From: Curtobacterium flaccumfaciens
GTDB lineage: Bacteria > Actinomycetota > Actinomycetes > Actinomycetales > Microbacteriaceae
Reading direction: 5' to 3'
Length of the DNA stretch: 64,000 nucleotides
NCBI RefSeq assembly: GCF_013359815.1
Contig: NZ_JABMCF010000032.1
Span: forward strand, 62,001-126,000
Under the pieces are notes generated by a model. It saw nothing but the letters and a program-made list of their open reading frames with translations. It ran no database searches and was not told the DNA's origin. A program made the position numbers and the translations under genes. Below are positions 49,848 to 58,925 of this stretch, in pieces; the first letter of the stretch is position 1; each line of letters opens with the position of its first letter.

Positions 49848-50543
49848 ATGCGCATCGGCGTCATCACGTTCCCCGGCTCGCTCGACGACCGCGACGCCCA
49901 GCGCGCCGTCCGTCTCGCCGGTGCCGACCCCGTCGCCCTCTGGCACGGCGACCACGACCTGCAGGGCGTCGACGCCATCGTGCTGCCCGGTGGGTTCTCG
50001 TACGGCGACTACCTGCGTGCCGGCGCGATCGCCGCGAAGGCCCCGATCATGGCCGAGGTCATCGACGCTGCCGGCAAGGGCATGCCCGTGCTCGGCATCT
50101 GCAACGGGTTCCAGATGCTGGCCGAGGCCCGTCTGGTCCCCGGTGCACACACCCGCAACGCGCACCAGCAGTTCATCCGCCGCGACCAGAAGCTCCGCGT
50201 CGAGACCACCGCGACCGCCTGGACCTCCGGCTTCAGCGCCCAGCAGGAGATCACCATCCCGCTGAAGAACGCCGACGGCCGCTTCGTCGCGGACGCCGAC
50301 ACCATCAAGCGCATCGAGGACAACGGCCAGGTCGTGTTCCGCTACGTCGGCGTGAACCCGAACGGCTCCATCGACGACATCGCCGGCGTCTCGAACGAGC
50401 GCGGCAACGTCGTCGGCCTGATGCCGCACCCGGAGCACGCGACCGAGGCCGGCTTCGGCCCGGACACCCCCGCTGCGATGGCCTCGGGCACCGACGGCCT
50501 GACCTTCTTCACCTCCGTGATCGAGCACGCGCTCGTCAAGTGA
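49848..50543 (+). CDS. purQ: FGAM synthase glutaminase subunit PurQ
   Basis: Class I glutamine amidotransferase of 231 residues that supplies ammonia to Pur[35 protein letters not shown], the nucleophile elbow [11 protein letters not shown] with catalytic Cys, and [11 protein letters not shown] with His/Glu are all present. ATG 49848 is 5 nt after the purS stop; its own stop overlaps purL by 4 nt. Confidence 0.97.
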   Translation: MRIGVITFPGSLDDRDAQRAVRLAGADPVALWHGDHDLQGVDAIVLPGGFSYGDYLRAGAIAAKAPIMAEVIDAAGKGMPVLGICNGFQMLAEARLVPGAHTRNAHQQFIRRDQKLRVETTATAWTSGFSAQQEITIPLKNADGRFVADADTIKRIEDNGQVVFRYVGVNPNGSIDDIAGVSNERGNVVGLMPHPEHATEAGFGPDTPAAMASGTDGLTFFTSVIEHALVK

Positions 50544-52942
50544 CAGGGAACAACGACACCGTGACGACACCCGTTCGCCCGAAGCCCGACACCGTGCAGG
50601 ACGCGGCAGCCACCCCCGACAAGGAGCAGCCCTACGACGCGCTGGGCCTGAAGCCGGACGAGTACGCCCGCATCAAGGAGATCCTCGGACGCCGCCCCAC
50701 CTCGGGCGAGCTGGCGATGTACTCGGTGATGTGGAGCGAGCACTGCTCCTACAAGTCCTCGAAGAACTACCTCCGTCAGTTCGGCAAGAAGGTCACGCCG
50801 GAGATGACGAAGAACCTGATGGTCGGCATGGGCGAGAACGCCGGTGTCGTCGACGTCGGCAACGGCTGGGCGGTGACCTTCAAGGTCGAGTCGCACAACC
50901 ACCCGTCCTACGTCGAGCCGTACCAGGGCGCGGCCACCGGTGTCGGCGGCATCGTCCGCGACATCATCTCGATGGGCGCCCGCCCCGTCGCCGTGATGGA
51001 CCAGCTCCGCTTCGGTGCGATCGACCACGAGGACACCGCACGCGTCGTGCACGGCGTCGTCGGTGGCATCTCGTTCTACGGCAACTGCCTCGGCCTGCCG
51101 AACATCGGCGGCGAGACCTACTTCGACCCGGTGTACCAGGGCAACCCGCTGGTCAACGCCCTCGCGGTCGGCGTCCTGCGCCACGAGGACCTGCACCTGG
51201 CGAACGCGTCCGGCGCCGGCAACAAGGTCGTCCTGTTCGGTGCCCGCACCGGTGGCGACGGCATCGGCGGCGCGTCGATCCTGGCGTCCGACACCTTCAC
51301 CGAGGGTGGGCCGACCAAGCGTCCGGCCGTGCAGGTCGGTGACCCCTTCGCCGAGAAGGTCCTGATCGAGTGCTGCCTCGAGCTGTTCCAGAAGGACCTG
51401 GTCGAGGGCATCCAGGACCTCGGCGCCGCGGGCATCTCCTGCGCCACCTCGGAGCTCGCGAGCAACGGTGACGGCGGCATGCACATCTCGCTCGACGACG
51501 TCCTGCTCCGCGACCCCACGCTCACCGCCGAAGAGATCCTGATGTCGGAGAGCCAGGAGCGCATGATGGCGGTCGTCCGCCCCGACAAGCTCGACGAGTT
51601 CCTGGCCGTCGTCGGCAAGTGGGAGGTCGAGACCAGCGTGCTGGGCGAGGTCACCGGTACCGGCCGGCTCGTCATCGACTGGCAGGGCCAGGAGATCGTG
51701 AACGTCGACCCGCGCACCGTCGCCGTCGACGGCCCGGTCTACGACCGCCCGGTCGCCTACCCGACCTGGATCGACGCGCTGCAGGCCGACACCGCTGCCT
51801 CGCTCGACCGCCCGGCCGACGGCCCCGCGCTGAAGGCACAGTTCCTCAGCCTGCTCGGTTCGCCGAACCTGGCGTCGAAGAACTGGGTCACGAACCAGTA
51901 CGACACCTACGTGCTCGGCAACACCGCACTGTCCTTCCCCGACGACGGCGGCATGATCCGCGTCGACGAGGAGACGGGCCTCGGTGTCGCCATCGCCACC
52001 GACGCGAACGGCCGCTACTGCCAGCTCGACCCGAAGCAGGGTGCACGTCTGGCCCTGGCCGAGGCCTACCGCAACGTCGCCGTCACCGGTGCCGTCCCCG
52101 CCGCCGTCACCGACTGCCTGAACTTCGGCTCCCCCGAGAACCCCGAGGTCATGTGGCAGTTCTCCGAGGCGGTCGAGGGCCTGGCCGACGGCTGCATGAA
52201 GCTCGGCATCCCGGTCACCGGCGGCAACGTGTCGTTCTACAACCAGACCGGCTCGACCCCCATCCACCCGACGCCCGTTGTCGGCGTGCTCGGGATCATC
52301 GACGACGTCGCCAAGCGCGTCCCGTCCGGGTGGCAGGACGACGGCCACAACATCTACCTGCTCGGCACCACGAGCCTCGAGCTCGACGGCTCCGCGTGGG
52401 CCGGCACCGTGCACGGGCACCTGGGCGGGCGTCCGCCGGCGGTCGACCTCGAGCGCGAGAAGGCCCTCGCCGAGCTGCTGTACGCGGCGTCCGGTGAGCA
52501 GCTGCTCACCAGCGCGCACGACCTGGCGGACGGCGGCCTCGGCCAGTCGCTCGCCGAGTCCGTGCTCCGCTTCGGCATCGGCGCCCGCGTGGTCCTCGAC
52601 GAGCTCGAGACCCGCGACGGCATCGACACCGCGACCGCGCTGTTCTCCGAGTCGACCGGTCGCGTCATCGTGACCGTCCGCCGCGAGGACGACGTGCGGT
52701 TCCAGGGCATGTGCGACGGCCGGGGCTTCCCGGTGCTGCGCATCGGCGTGACCGACGCGACGTCGAGCACGCTCGAGGTCCAGGGCGCGTTCGAGGCCAC
52801 GGTCGACGAGCTGCGCGGCACCCACGCCGCGACGCTGCCGGCCCGCTTCGGCGACGTGATCGTCGAGGACGTCACCGAGGGGTACGTCGGCCGCGGGCCG
52901 CTCGACTCCGACGGTGCCTTCTCGCCGCGCACCGACGCCTAG
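50540..52942 (+). CDS. purL: FGAM synthase large subunit PurL
   Basis: Synthase subunit of 800 residues: FGAR + ATP + ammonia to FGAM. It has two PurM-like halves: [69 protein letters not shown] in the first; [17 protein letters not shown] and [25 protein letters not shown] in the second. GTG 50540 overlaps the purQ stop; an alternative GTG at 50561 would remove 7 residues. Small-type PurL, needing PurS and PurQ, both present upstream. Confidence 0.97.
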   Translation: MTGNNDTVTTPVRPKPDTVQDAAATPDKEQPYDALGLKPDEYARIKEILGRRPTSGELAMYSVMWSEHCSYKSSKNYLRQFGKKVTPEMTKNLMVGMGENAGVVDVGNGWAVTFKVESHNHPSYVEPYQGAATGVGGIVRDIISMGARPVAVMDQLRFGAIDHEDTARVVHGVVGGISFYGNCLGLPNIGGETYFDPVYQGNPLVNALAVGVLRHEDLHLANASGAGNKVVLFGARTGGDGIGGASILASDTFTEGGPTKRPAVQVGDPFAEKVLIECCLELFQKDLVEGIQDLGAAGISCATSELASNGDGGMHISLDDVLLRDPTLTAEEILMSESQERMMAVVRPDKLDEFLAVVGKWEVETSVLGEVTGTGRLVIDWQGQEIVNVDPRTVAVDGPVYDRPVAYPTWIDALQADTAASLDRPADGPALKAQFLSLLGSPNLASKNWVTNQYDTYVLGNTALSFPDDGGMIRVDEETGLGVAIATDANGRYCQLDPKQGARLALAEAYRNVAVTGAVPAAVTDCLNFGSPENPEVMWQFSEAVEGLADGCMKLGIPVTGGNVSFYNQTGSTPIHPTPVVGVLGIIDDVAKRVPSGWQDDGHNIYLLGTTSLELDGSAWAGTVHGHLGGRPPAVDLEREKALAELLYAASGEQLLTSAHDLADGGLGQSLAESVLRFGIGARVVLDELETRDGIDTATALFSESTGRVIVTVRREDDVRFQGMCDGRGFPVLRIGVTDATSSTLEVQGAFEATVDELRGTHAATLPARFGDVIVEDVTEGYVGRGPLDSDGAFSPRTDA

Positions 52943-52955
52943 GCCCGGGTCGCGG

Positions 52956-53876
52956 ATGCCGATCGTCACCCTGCCCTTCGCCGAGCTCGTCGACCGGTTC
53001 GGCCCCGTGCCGGACGGCATCGAGCTGGACGTCTGGGACGTCGAGTCGCCGTACGGTCGCCCGGACGACGTCGCGATCACGTTCCTGCCGTTCTACTTCG
53101 AGGGGCGGCACCGCTGGCAGTTCGTGCACGACCTGCCCGAGCTCCAGCTCCTGCAGCTGCCGAGCGCCGGGTACGAGCACGCCGTCCCGCACGTGCCCGG
53201 TCACGCGCAGCTGGCGAACGGTCGCGGCATCCACGACGACGAGACCGCCGAGCTCGCGGTCGGCCTCGCGCTGACGTCGCTCCGTGAGATCTCGGCGTTC
53301 CAGGTCGACCGTGCCAACGGCGTCTGGGACGCCCGCGAGACCCGATCGCTCGCCGACCGCCGGGTGACCGTCGTCGGCTACGGGGCGATCGGGTCCGCGA
53401 TCGCCACCCGGTTCGAGGCGTTCCGCACCGAGGTGACGGTGGTCGCCCGGACCGCTCGTGAGCAGGACGGCCGGCACGTGCACGCGTTCGGCGAGCTGCC
53501 CGAGCTGGCTCCGACGACCGACGTCCTCGTGCTCATCGCGCCGCTCACCGCCGAGACCGAACGCCTGGTCGACGCGGACCTGCTCGCGGCGCTGCCGGAC
53601 GGTGCCCTCGTGGTGAACGTGGCGCGCGGCAAGGTCGTGGACACCGACGCCCTGGTCGCCGAGCTGCGGTCGGAGCGGCTGTTCGCGGCCCTCGACGTCA
53701 CCGACCCGGAGCCCCTGCCCGCCGGACACCCGCTCTGGACGACGCCGAACACCGTGCTCACCCCGCACGTCGGCGGCAACACCGACCTGAGCGTGCCGCG
53801 GTCGATCGAGCTGATGCGCAAGCAGGTCGCCGCACTGGCCGAGGGTCGCCCGTTCGAGAACCTGATCGAGTTCTAG
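52956..53876 (+). CDS. D-2-hydroxyacid dehydrogenase family protein
   Basis: NAD(P)-dependent dehydrogenase of 306 residues. Rossmann motif VTVVGYGAIGSAIATRF, catalytic Arg in VVNVARGKVVDTDAL, Glu in DVTDPEPLPAGHPLW and His in LTPHVGGNTDLS are complete. The N-terminal domain is shorter than in SerA. The substrate could be a 2-oxoacid such as glyoxylate or hydroxypyruvate. ATG 52956 is 14 nt after the purL stop, so it may be transcribed with the pur operon. Confidence 0.9.
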   Translation: MPIVTLPFAELVDRFGPVPDGIELDVWDVESPYGRPDDVAITFLPFYFEGRHRWQFVHDLPELQLLQLPSAGYEHAVPHVPGHAQLANGRGIHDDETAELAVGLALTSLREISAFQVDRANGVWDARETRSLADRRVTVVGYGAIGSAIATRFEAFRTEVTVVARTAREQDGRHVHAFGELPELAPTTDVLVLIAPLTAETERLVDADLLAALPDGALVVNVARGKVVDTDALVAELRSERLFAALDVTDPEPLPAGHPLWTTPNTVLTPHVGGNTDLSVPRSIELMRKQVAALAEGRPFENLIEF

Positions 53877-53892
53877 CCGGCTGGTCCCGACG

Positions 53893-54981
53893 TCAGAGCG
53901 GGACGATGCAGGTCGGCGTGCCGACCGGGATCTGCGCGACGGCTTCGCCGGGCACGCCCTCGGCGTCGAGCGGCAGCACGGCGACGGCGTCGGACATCTG
54001 GTTCGCCACCAGGACGAACCCGGGCACCCGCGCGAAGTGCCGCGGCCAGACCCCACCGCAGGGCACCGAACCGACGACGGCGAGCCCGCCGTCACGTGCG
54101 TCGAGCACCACGAGCAGGTCCCGCCCGCGCACCGCCACGTACGCGCGGCCGGCCTCGTCGACCTCGATGTGGCTGAGCAGCGACTCCCCCACGGCACCGT
54201 CGAAGGTGGGCACGGCAGCGATCGTCACGAACGACCCGGAGTCGTCGCGGCGCAGGCGGTGCACACGCCCGTCGAGTTCGCCGGCGACGAGCAGGTCACC
54301 GTCGATCCAGGCCATGTGCCTCGGGCCGGCGCCGGGTGTCACATGGTGCACGCGGAGCGCCTCGATGTCGGGGACCCCGTCGGCCGAGACCGTGACGCGG
54401 AACTCGTGCAGGGCATCGCCGCCGAGGTCGGCGACGAGCACCGTGCCGTCCGGGGTGGCGATCGACTGGTGGGCGTGCGGGCCGTCCTGGCGGTCGTCGT
54501 CAGGACCCGTGGCGTCGGGCAGCACGGCGACCGCGACGGCCTCGGCCGGCACCGAACGCTGGTCGGCGTCCCCGTGCAGCACCACGCCGTCGCTGGCGGT
54601 CACCGACGCCGCGTGTGACTCGGCCGGCGCGAGGGAGATCGCCGTGACCGTGCCCGAGACGTAGTTCGTGACGACGAGCGCGCCCGAGGGGTCGACCCGC
54701 AGGTGGCACGGGGCGTCCCCACCGGCGGGGGCGTCCCACAGGTGCTCGAGTGCGCCGCCCTGCAGCCGGAAGGCCGACACGGCGCCGTCGTTCGTCTCGG
54801 AGACCGCGTAGACCCGGTCACCCGAGACGGCGAGGAACGAGGGGTCGTCGAGCACCGCGACGGTCCGGGGTGCCGGAACGGCTCCGACCGGTCCGGCGTC
54901 GACCAGCGAGATGCCCGTGGCGTTGCCGCCACCGGTCGCCGTGTACGACCCGATGAGCAGCGACGGCAGCTCGGCGCTCAT
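53893..54981 (-). CDS. Lactonase family protein (YbhE-type seven-bladed propeller)
   Basis: Beta-propeller protein of 362 residues. LLIGSYTATGGGNATGISLV, DPSFLAVSGDRVYAVSE, APCHLRVDPSGALVVTNYVSGTV, DGPHAHQSIATPDGTVLVADLG, GAGPRHMAWIDGDLLVAGELDG, and WPRHFARVPGFVLVANQMSDAVAV are the repeating blade motifs of 6-phosphogluconolactonase-like (Pgl/YbhE) enzymes. It could open sugar lactones; activity is inferred. It starts within the chorismate mutase stop (4-nt ATGA overlap). Confidence 0.87.
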   Translation of the reverse strand: MSAELPSLLIGSYTATGGGNATGISLVDAGPVGAVPAPRTVAVLDDPSFLAVSGDRVYAVSETNDGAVSAFRLQGGALEHLWDAPAGGDAPCHLRVDPSGALVVTNYVSGTVTAISLAPAESHAASVTASDGVVLHGDADQRSVPAEAVAVAVLPDATGPDDDRQDGPHAHQSIATPDGTVLVADLGGDALHEFRVTVSADGVPDIEALRVHHVTPGAGPRHMAWIDGDLLVAGELDGRVHRLRRDDSGSFVTIAAVPTFDGAVGESLLSHIEVDEAGRAYVAVRGRDLLVVLDARDGGLAVVGSVPCGGVWPRHFARVPGFVLVANQMSDAVAVLPLDAEGVPGEAVAQIPVGTPTCIVPL

Positions 54982-55301
54982 TCGTCGCGGCCCGCGATGC
55001 GCTCGTGGTGGTGGATGACCTCGGCGACGATGAAGTTGAGGAACTTCTCGGCGAAGGCGGGGTCGAGGTGGGAGTCGGCGGCGAGCGACCGGAGCCGTGC
55101 GACCTGGATCCGTTCGCGGTCCGGGTCGGCGGCCGGCATGCCCGACTCGGCCTTCAGGTGCCCCACGCGCTGCGTGTACTTGAAGCGCTCCGCGAGCATG
55201 TGGATCACGGCGGCGTCGATGTTGTCGATGCTCTGCCGGATGCTCCGCAGTTCGGCGACGGCGCTCGCGTCGGCCTCGGACAGGGTGACGTCGTCGTTCA
55301 T
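54978..55301 (-). CDS. Chorismate mutase (AroQ type)
   Basis: Small helical enzyme of 107 residues converting chorismate to prephenate for Phe/Tyr synthesis. LRSIRQSIDNIDAAVIHMLAERFKYTQRVGHLKAESG, DPDRERIQVARLRSLA and FAEKFLNFIVAEVIHHH show the AroQ helices with the active-site Arg, Lys and Glu/Gln pattern. ATG 55301 is 6 nt after TAGGCT (minus strand, 55308-55313): leaderless. It is coupled to the lactonase gene. Confidence 0.9.
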   Translation of the reverse strand: MNDDVTLSEADASAVAELRSIRQSIDNIDAAVIHMLAERFKYTQRVGHLKAESGMPAADPDRERIQVARLRSLAADSHLDPAFAEKFLNFIVAEVIHHHERIAGRDE

Positions 55302-55361
55302 GGTCCGAGCCTACTGGCGGACGTGCAGCGGAACCCGGCCCGCTGCTGCGAGAATGTGCAC

Positions 55362-55766
55362 ATGTCGGTCCTGCTGGTGATCTCGGGCGTCTGTGCGGTC
55401 CTCGCGGGCCTCATCCACGTGTACATCTTCTTCCTCGAATCGGTCATCTGGACCAGTCCGCAAGCGCGCCGGATCTTCGGCATCGCTTCCGAGACCGAAG
55501 CCGTGGCGACCCGCTCGCTCGCCTTCAACCAGGGCTTCTACAACCTGTTCCTGGCGATCGGGGCGATCCTCGGCGTCGTGCTCGTGCTGGCCGGCAACAC
55601 CGTGAGCGGCTGGACCCTCGTGGTGTTCTCGACGGCGAGCATGCTCGGTGCCGCGGTGATCCTGGTCGGCTCGGGCCGCAAGTACGTCAACTCCGCCTTC
55701 AAGCAGGGCACGCTCCCGCTGATCGCGCTGCTCTTCGCGCTGCTGGGCTCGACCGTCGGCGTCTAG
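55362..55766 (+). CDS. DUF1304 family membrane protein
   Basis: Membrane protein of 134 residues with four helices. SGVCAVLAGLIHVYIFFLESVIW, FNQGFYNLFLAIGAILGVVL and the closing SAFKQGTLPLIALLFAL are the DUF1304 pattern. Function is unknown. ATG 55362 is 6 nt after GAGAAT (leaderless type). Divergent from chorismate mutase. Confidence 0.9.
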   Translation: MSVLLVISGVCAVLAGLIHVYIFFLESVIWTSPQARRIFGIASETEAVATRSLAFNQGFYNLFLAIGAILGVVLVLAGNTVSGWTLVVFSTASMLGAAVILVGSGRKYVNSAFKQGTLPLIALLFALLGSTVGV

Positions 55767-55787
55767 CCCAGCTCCCCCTCCCCCGAA

Positions 55788-55838
55788 CTGCGAAAGCGAC
55801 AGGGTGCAACCGAACATCGGTGGCACCCTGTCGCTTTC
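55788..55838. terminator. Perfect 18-bp hairpin between DUF1304 and iron lipoprotein genes
   Basis: GCGAAAGCGACAGGGTGC (55788-55805) pairs exactly with 55821-55838, with a small inner ACCG/CGGT stem. It serves two converging genes. Confidence 0.85.
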
Positions 55839-55880
55839 GCGTTGCTGACCAGCGGAGCCGGCCAGCAGCGACGACCAGCC

Positions 55881-56888
55881 CTAGCCGAGCTTCTCCTCGA
55901 ACTGCGCCGGCAGCTTGTCGAGCGCCCACTCGATCGCAGCCGTGGTGCCCATCGAGAAGGCGGACGACACGTCCTTGTCGTCGAAGACGATCGAGTGCCC
56001 GGCCTCGACCGACGGCACCTTCTGGAACAGCTTGTTCGACGAGGCCTCCGACGCGTCGACGTAGATCGGCAGGATCAGCGTCAGGTCGGCGTCGAGCAGG
56101 TCGAGGTTCTCGTCGGACAGGTGCACGGAGAACTCCTTGCCGGCCTGCTCGTCGATGGCCTTCGGGATCTCGAAGCCGAGGTTCCGCATGAAGGTCGAAC
56201 GGCTGTCGGTGGAGGCGTACGCCCCGAAGCCCTCGGAGCTGTAGGCACCGACGACGGCCGTCTTGCCCTCGAAGTCCGGGTGCGCCTTGCGTGCTGCGGC
56301 GTAGGCGTCGTCGAGGCCGGAGAGCAGCTTCTTGCCCTCGGACTCCTTGCCCAGCGCCTTCGCGATCATGGTCGTCTGCTGCTCGGTCGACGCGAGGTAG
56401 TTCGCGCCGCCCTTCGGGATCGCCACGGTCGGCGCGATCGCGGAGAGCTTGTCGTACCGCTCCTTGTCGCCCGAGGACTTCACGTCGAGGATCACGTCGG
56501 GGTTCAGCTTGAGGATGTCCTCGTAGCTCGGCTCGAGCGTCTGGATGATCTTCGGGGACTTGTCGTACGCACCCTTGAGCCACGGACCGACACCGTCGCC
56601 GCCGAACGCGAGCCAGTCGCTCGCACCGACCGGCTGCACACCGAGCTCGAGCGCGGTCTCGGCGTCGCCCCACCCGAGCGCGACGACGCGCTTCGGTGCC
56701 GACTCGATGGTGGTGGTGCCGAGGCCGGTCGTGATCGAGACCGGGAACGCGGCATCGGACGACCCCGACGACGCCGAGTCGGTCGAGGAGCCGGAGCCGG
56801 ACGCGCAGCCGGCGAGGACGAGGGACGCTGCGACGACGGCGCCGGCTGCGGCGAGCACGCGTCGGAGACGCAAGGGAGAACGGTTCAC
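55881..56888 (-). CDS. Iron-siderophore ABC transporter substrate-binding lipoprotein
   Basis: Lipoprotein of 335 residues (lipobox LVLAGC) with the FecB/FepB-type bilobal fold: APKRVVALGWGDAETALELGVQPVGAS, LEPSYEDILKLNPDVILDV, YDKLSAIAPTVAIP, then VGAYSSEGFGAYASTDSRSTFMRNLGF. It should catch ferric siderophores at the cell surface. No permease or ATPase gene lies next to it, so it must share a transporter encoded elsewhere. GTG 56888 directly follows an IdeR/DtxR-type box, indicating iron repression. Confidence 0.92.
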   Translation of the reverse strand: MNRSPLRLRRVLAAAGAVVAASLVLAGCASGSGSSTDSASSGSSDAAFPVSITTGLGTTTIESAPKRVVALGWGDAETALELGVQPVGASDWLAFGGDGVGPWLKGAYDKSPKIIQTLEPSYEDILKLNPDVILDVKSSGDKERYDKLSAIAPTVAIPKGGANYLASTEQQTTMIAKALGKESEGKKLLSGLDDAYAAARKAHPDFEGKTAVVGAYSSEGFGAYASTDSRSTFMRNLGFEIPKAIDEQAGKEFSVHLSDENLDLLDADLTLILPIYVDASEASSNKLFQKVPSVEAGHSIVFDDKDVSSAFSMGTTAAIEWALDKLPAQFEEKLG

Positions 56889-56907
56889 GAAGGGTAGCCT
56901 AACCTAA
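56889..56907 (-). promoter_or_regulatory. IdeR/DtxR iron box
   Basis: Minus strand reads TTAGGTTAGGCTACCCTTC, matching 16 of 19 positions of the consensus TTAGGTTAGSCTAACCTAA as I remember it. It touches the start codon of the iron lipoprotein gene. Confidence 0.8.
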
Positions 56908-56946
56908 CGGGGTGCGCAGGAACACGGCTGGCTAGGCTGGGTGACC

Positions 56947-57813
56947 GTGGCGTTCACCGATCCAGGCCGCACGCACCTCGCGGTGCTCGGCTCCCCCATC
57001 GCACACTCGCTCTCGCCCACGCTCCACGCTGCGGCCTACGATGCGCTCGACCTGCCCTTCACGTACGGGAGGCACGAGGTCGCGTCCGGCGAGCTCGCCG
57101 CGTTCGTCGCGGGGCTGGGTCCGGAATGGCGTGGGCTGAGCCTCACGATGCCGCTCAAGCGTGAGGTGCTGCCGCTGCTCGACCGCACCACCCCGCTCGT
57201 CGACGAGCTCGGGGTCGCCAACACCGTCGCGTTCCGCCACGAGGGCTCCACGATCGTCCGAGCCGGCGCGAACACCGACGTGCAGGGGCTCGTCCGCCCG
57301 GTCGAGGCGCTCGGACACCTTCCCGGCGAGGCCACGATCCTGGGCGGCGGAGCCACCGCGGCGAGCGCCCTGACCGCCGCCGTCCGGCTCGGGGCATCGC
57401 TCGTCCGGGTGTTCGTCCGCGACACCGCGAAGACGCACGCGCTGGTCGACCTGGCCGTCCGGCTCGGGGTGACGCTCGAGGTCCACCCGTTGGCCGAACT
57501 CGCCGGCACCCACCACGGGTTCGTCCTCTCGACGCTGCCGGGCGGTGCCGCGGATCCGCTCGAGTTCCGTCCGTCGGGGCCGGACGCCGTGCTGTTCGAC
57601 GTCGCCTACGAACCGTGGCCCACCGTGGTCGCCAGCCGGTGGACCGAGGCCGGGGGCCGCGTGCTGAACGGCCTCGACATGCTCACCGAGCAGGCGATCG
57701 GGCAGATCCGGTTCTTCCTGACCGGTGACGAGGACGAGATGCTCCCCGACGAGGCCGGGGTCCGCCGGGCGATGCGCACCGCGGTCGACCTGCCCGCCGT
57801 CATCGGCTGCTAG
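56947..57813 (+). CDS. aroE: Shikimate dehydrogenase family protein
   Basis: NADP-dependent enzyme of 288 residues that reduces 3-dehydroshikimate to shikimate. HLAVLGSPIAHSLSPTLHAAAYDAL (substrate loop), LSLTMPLKREVL (catalytic Lys), NTDVQGL (catalytic Asp), the dinucleotide loop ILGGGATAASALTAAV and LNGLDMLTEQAIGQIRFF are present. GTG 56947 is 8 nt after TAGGCT (56933-56938); GTG 56941 is too close to that box. The LTMPLK in place of NVTxPxK marks an actinobacterial variant. Confidence 0.9.
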   Translation: MAFTDPGRTHLAVLGSPIAHSLSPTLHAAAYDALDLPFTYGRHEVASGELAAFVAGLGPEWRGLSLTMPLKREVLPLLDRTTPLVDELGVANTVAFRHEGSTIVRAGANTDVQGLVRPVEALGHLPGEATILGGGATAASALTAAVRLGASLVRVFVRDTAKTHALVDLAVRLGVTLEVHPLAELAGTHHGFVLSTLPGGAADPLEFRPSGPDAVLFDVAYEPWPTVVASRWTEAGGRVLNGLDMLTEQAIGQIRFFLTGDEDEMLPDEAGVRRAMRTAVDLPAVIGC

Positions 57814-57824
57814 GAGCCACGGAC

Positions 57825-57866
57825 GACGGAGACGGAGACGGAGACGGAGACGGAGACGGAGACGGT
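57825..57866. repeat. Hexanucleotide microsatellite GACGGA, six perfect units plus one
   Basis: Units at 57825, 57831, 57837, 57843, 57849 and 57855, then GACGGT at 57861-57866, which touches the stop codon of the YchJ-like gene. It lies in the short gap after aroE. Confidence 0.95.
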
Positions 57867-58252
57867 CAGGCGACCACGCCGTCCACGTAGAACCATCGTC
57901 CCTGCTCGCGGACGAAGTCGCTCGTCTCCTCGAGCATGCCGCGCTCGTCGTCGGAACGCCACCACGCGCGGAACGTGACGGTGCCGTGGGAGTCGAACGG
58001 GCCTCCCGAGGTGGTCGCCAGCACGTCCAGCCGGGTCCAGCGCTGGGTCGGGTCCAACTCGAGACCCGCGGGGCGGGTGCGCGGGTGCCAGGTGAGCAGC
58101 AGGTACTCCGGCAGGCCCAGCGCGAAGGCGCTGAAGCGGGAGCGCATGAGCCGTTCCGCGGTCGGCGCCACGGCCCCGGCGTGCAGGGGGCCGCAGCACT
58201 CGCCGTAGGGGTTGCCGCTCAGGCAGGGGCAGCGCGTCGTGTCGGTGACCAC
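57866..58252 (-). CDS. YchJ family protein (SEC-C-like zinc motif)
   Basis: Protein of 128 residues. The N-terminus TRCPCLSGNPYGECCGPLHAG is the cysteine-rich SEC-C-like metal motif; the following SRFSAFALGLPEYLLLTWHPRTRP and GTVTFRAWWR..LEETSDFVREQGRWFYVDG match the YchJ/UPF0225 family (NTF2-like core). Function unknown. GTG 58252 starts VVTDTTRCPC. It lies 10 nt downstream of the ohr-like gene on the same strand. Confidence 0.88.
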   Translation of the reverse strand: MVTDTTRCPCLSGNPYGECCGPLHAGAVAPTAERLMRSRFSAFALGLPEYLLLTWHPRTRPAGLELDPTQRWTRLDVLATTSGGPFDSHGTVTFRAWWRSDDERGMLEETSDFVREQGRWFYVDGVVA

Positions 58253-58262
58253 CGGCCGAACG

Positions 58263-58688
58263 CTAGTCGACGATGGACAGCGTGACGGTGATGTTGCCGC
58301 GGGTCGCGTTCGAGTACGGGCAGATCTCGTGCGCACGCTCGGCCAGGCGCTGCCGCTGCTCTTGCGGGGCGTTCGGGGCGTAGACGTCGAGCTCCACGGC
58401 GAGGCCGAAGGCGCCGTCGCCGGTGCCGCCGATGCCGACCTCGGCGGAGACCTCGGCTCCGGTGGTGTCGACCTCGAGCTCCTTGCCGGCGGCGTGCAGG
58501 GCACCGAGGAAGCACGCGGCGTACCCGGCGGCGAACAGCTGCTCGGGGTTGGTGCCCTCGCCGCTGCCGCCCATCTCCTTGGGCGGGCGGGTGTCGAGGT
58601 CGAGCCGGTCGTCCTCGCTGCGGACGTGTCCGTCGCGGCCGCCTCCGGTGGCGTGGGCAGCGGCGGTGTAGACGATGTCGAGACTCAT
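58263..58688 (-). CDS. ohr: Organic hydroperoxide resistance protein (Ohr/OsmC family)
   Basis: Thiol peroxidase of 141 residues. Both catalytic Cys are present, in FAAGYAACFLGAL and EICPYSNATRGN, with the family start IVYTAAAHATGGGRDGHVRSED and PPKEMGGSGEGTNPEQLF. It reduces organic hydroperoxides with lipoyl or other thiols. ATG 58688. No OhrR regulator is adjacent. Confidence 0.95.
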   Translation of the reverse strand: MSLDIVYTAAAHATGGGRDGHVRSEDDRLDLDTRPPKEMGGSGEGTNPEQLFAAGYAACFLGALHAAGKELEVDTTGAEVSAEVGIGGTGDGAFGLAVELDVYAPNAPQEQRQRLAERAHEICPYSNATRGNITVTLSIVD

Positions 58689-58825
58689 GGTCCGAGGTCA
58701 CCGTGCTCGCCTGGACGAATCCTGAGCGGCAGCACCACGTCGCGGGTGCGGCCGCTCCGGGCGCGCAGCGCTCGGGCGCGTCCGGGTCGGGGCGGGGCGC
58801 GGTGCGGGTGCGGACGCGTCGCTTG

Positions 58826-58876
58826 GTGAGCAGAAGATGTCGAGTCCCCCGCCCGCACCCGACATCTTCTGCTCAC
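58826..58876. repeat. TGAGCAG-family hairpin, copy 4
   Basis: GTGAGCAGAAGATGTCGAGT (58826-58845) pairs with 58857-58876 with one mismatch. This copy has AGATGTC where others have GAATGGTC or GAACGGTC, changed in both arms so that pairing is kept. It lies in the 237-nt gap between the divergent ohr and membrane-protein genes, where a terminator would not be expected. Confidence 0.85.
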
Positions 58877-58925
58877 GAACGCGAGCGCGCGGGCACCCCG
58901 CACCACCACCGGGTAGACATGATGA

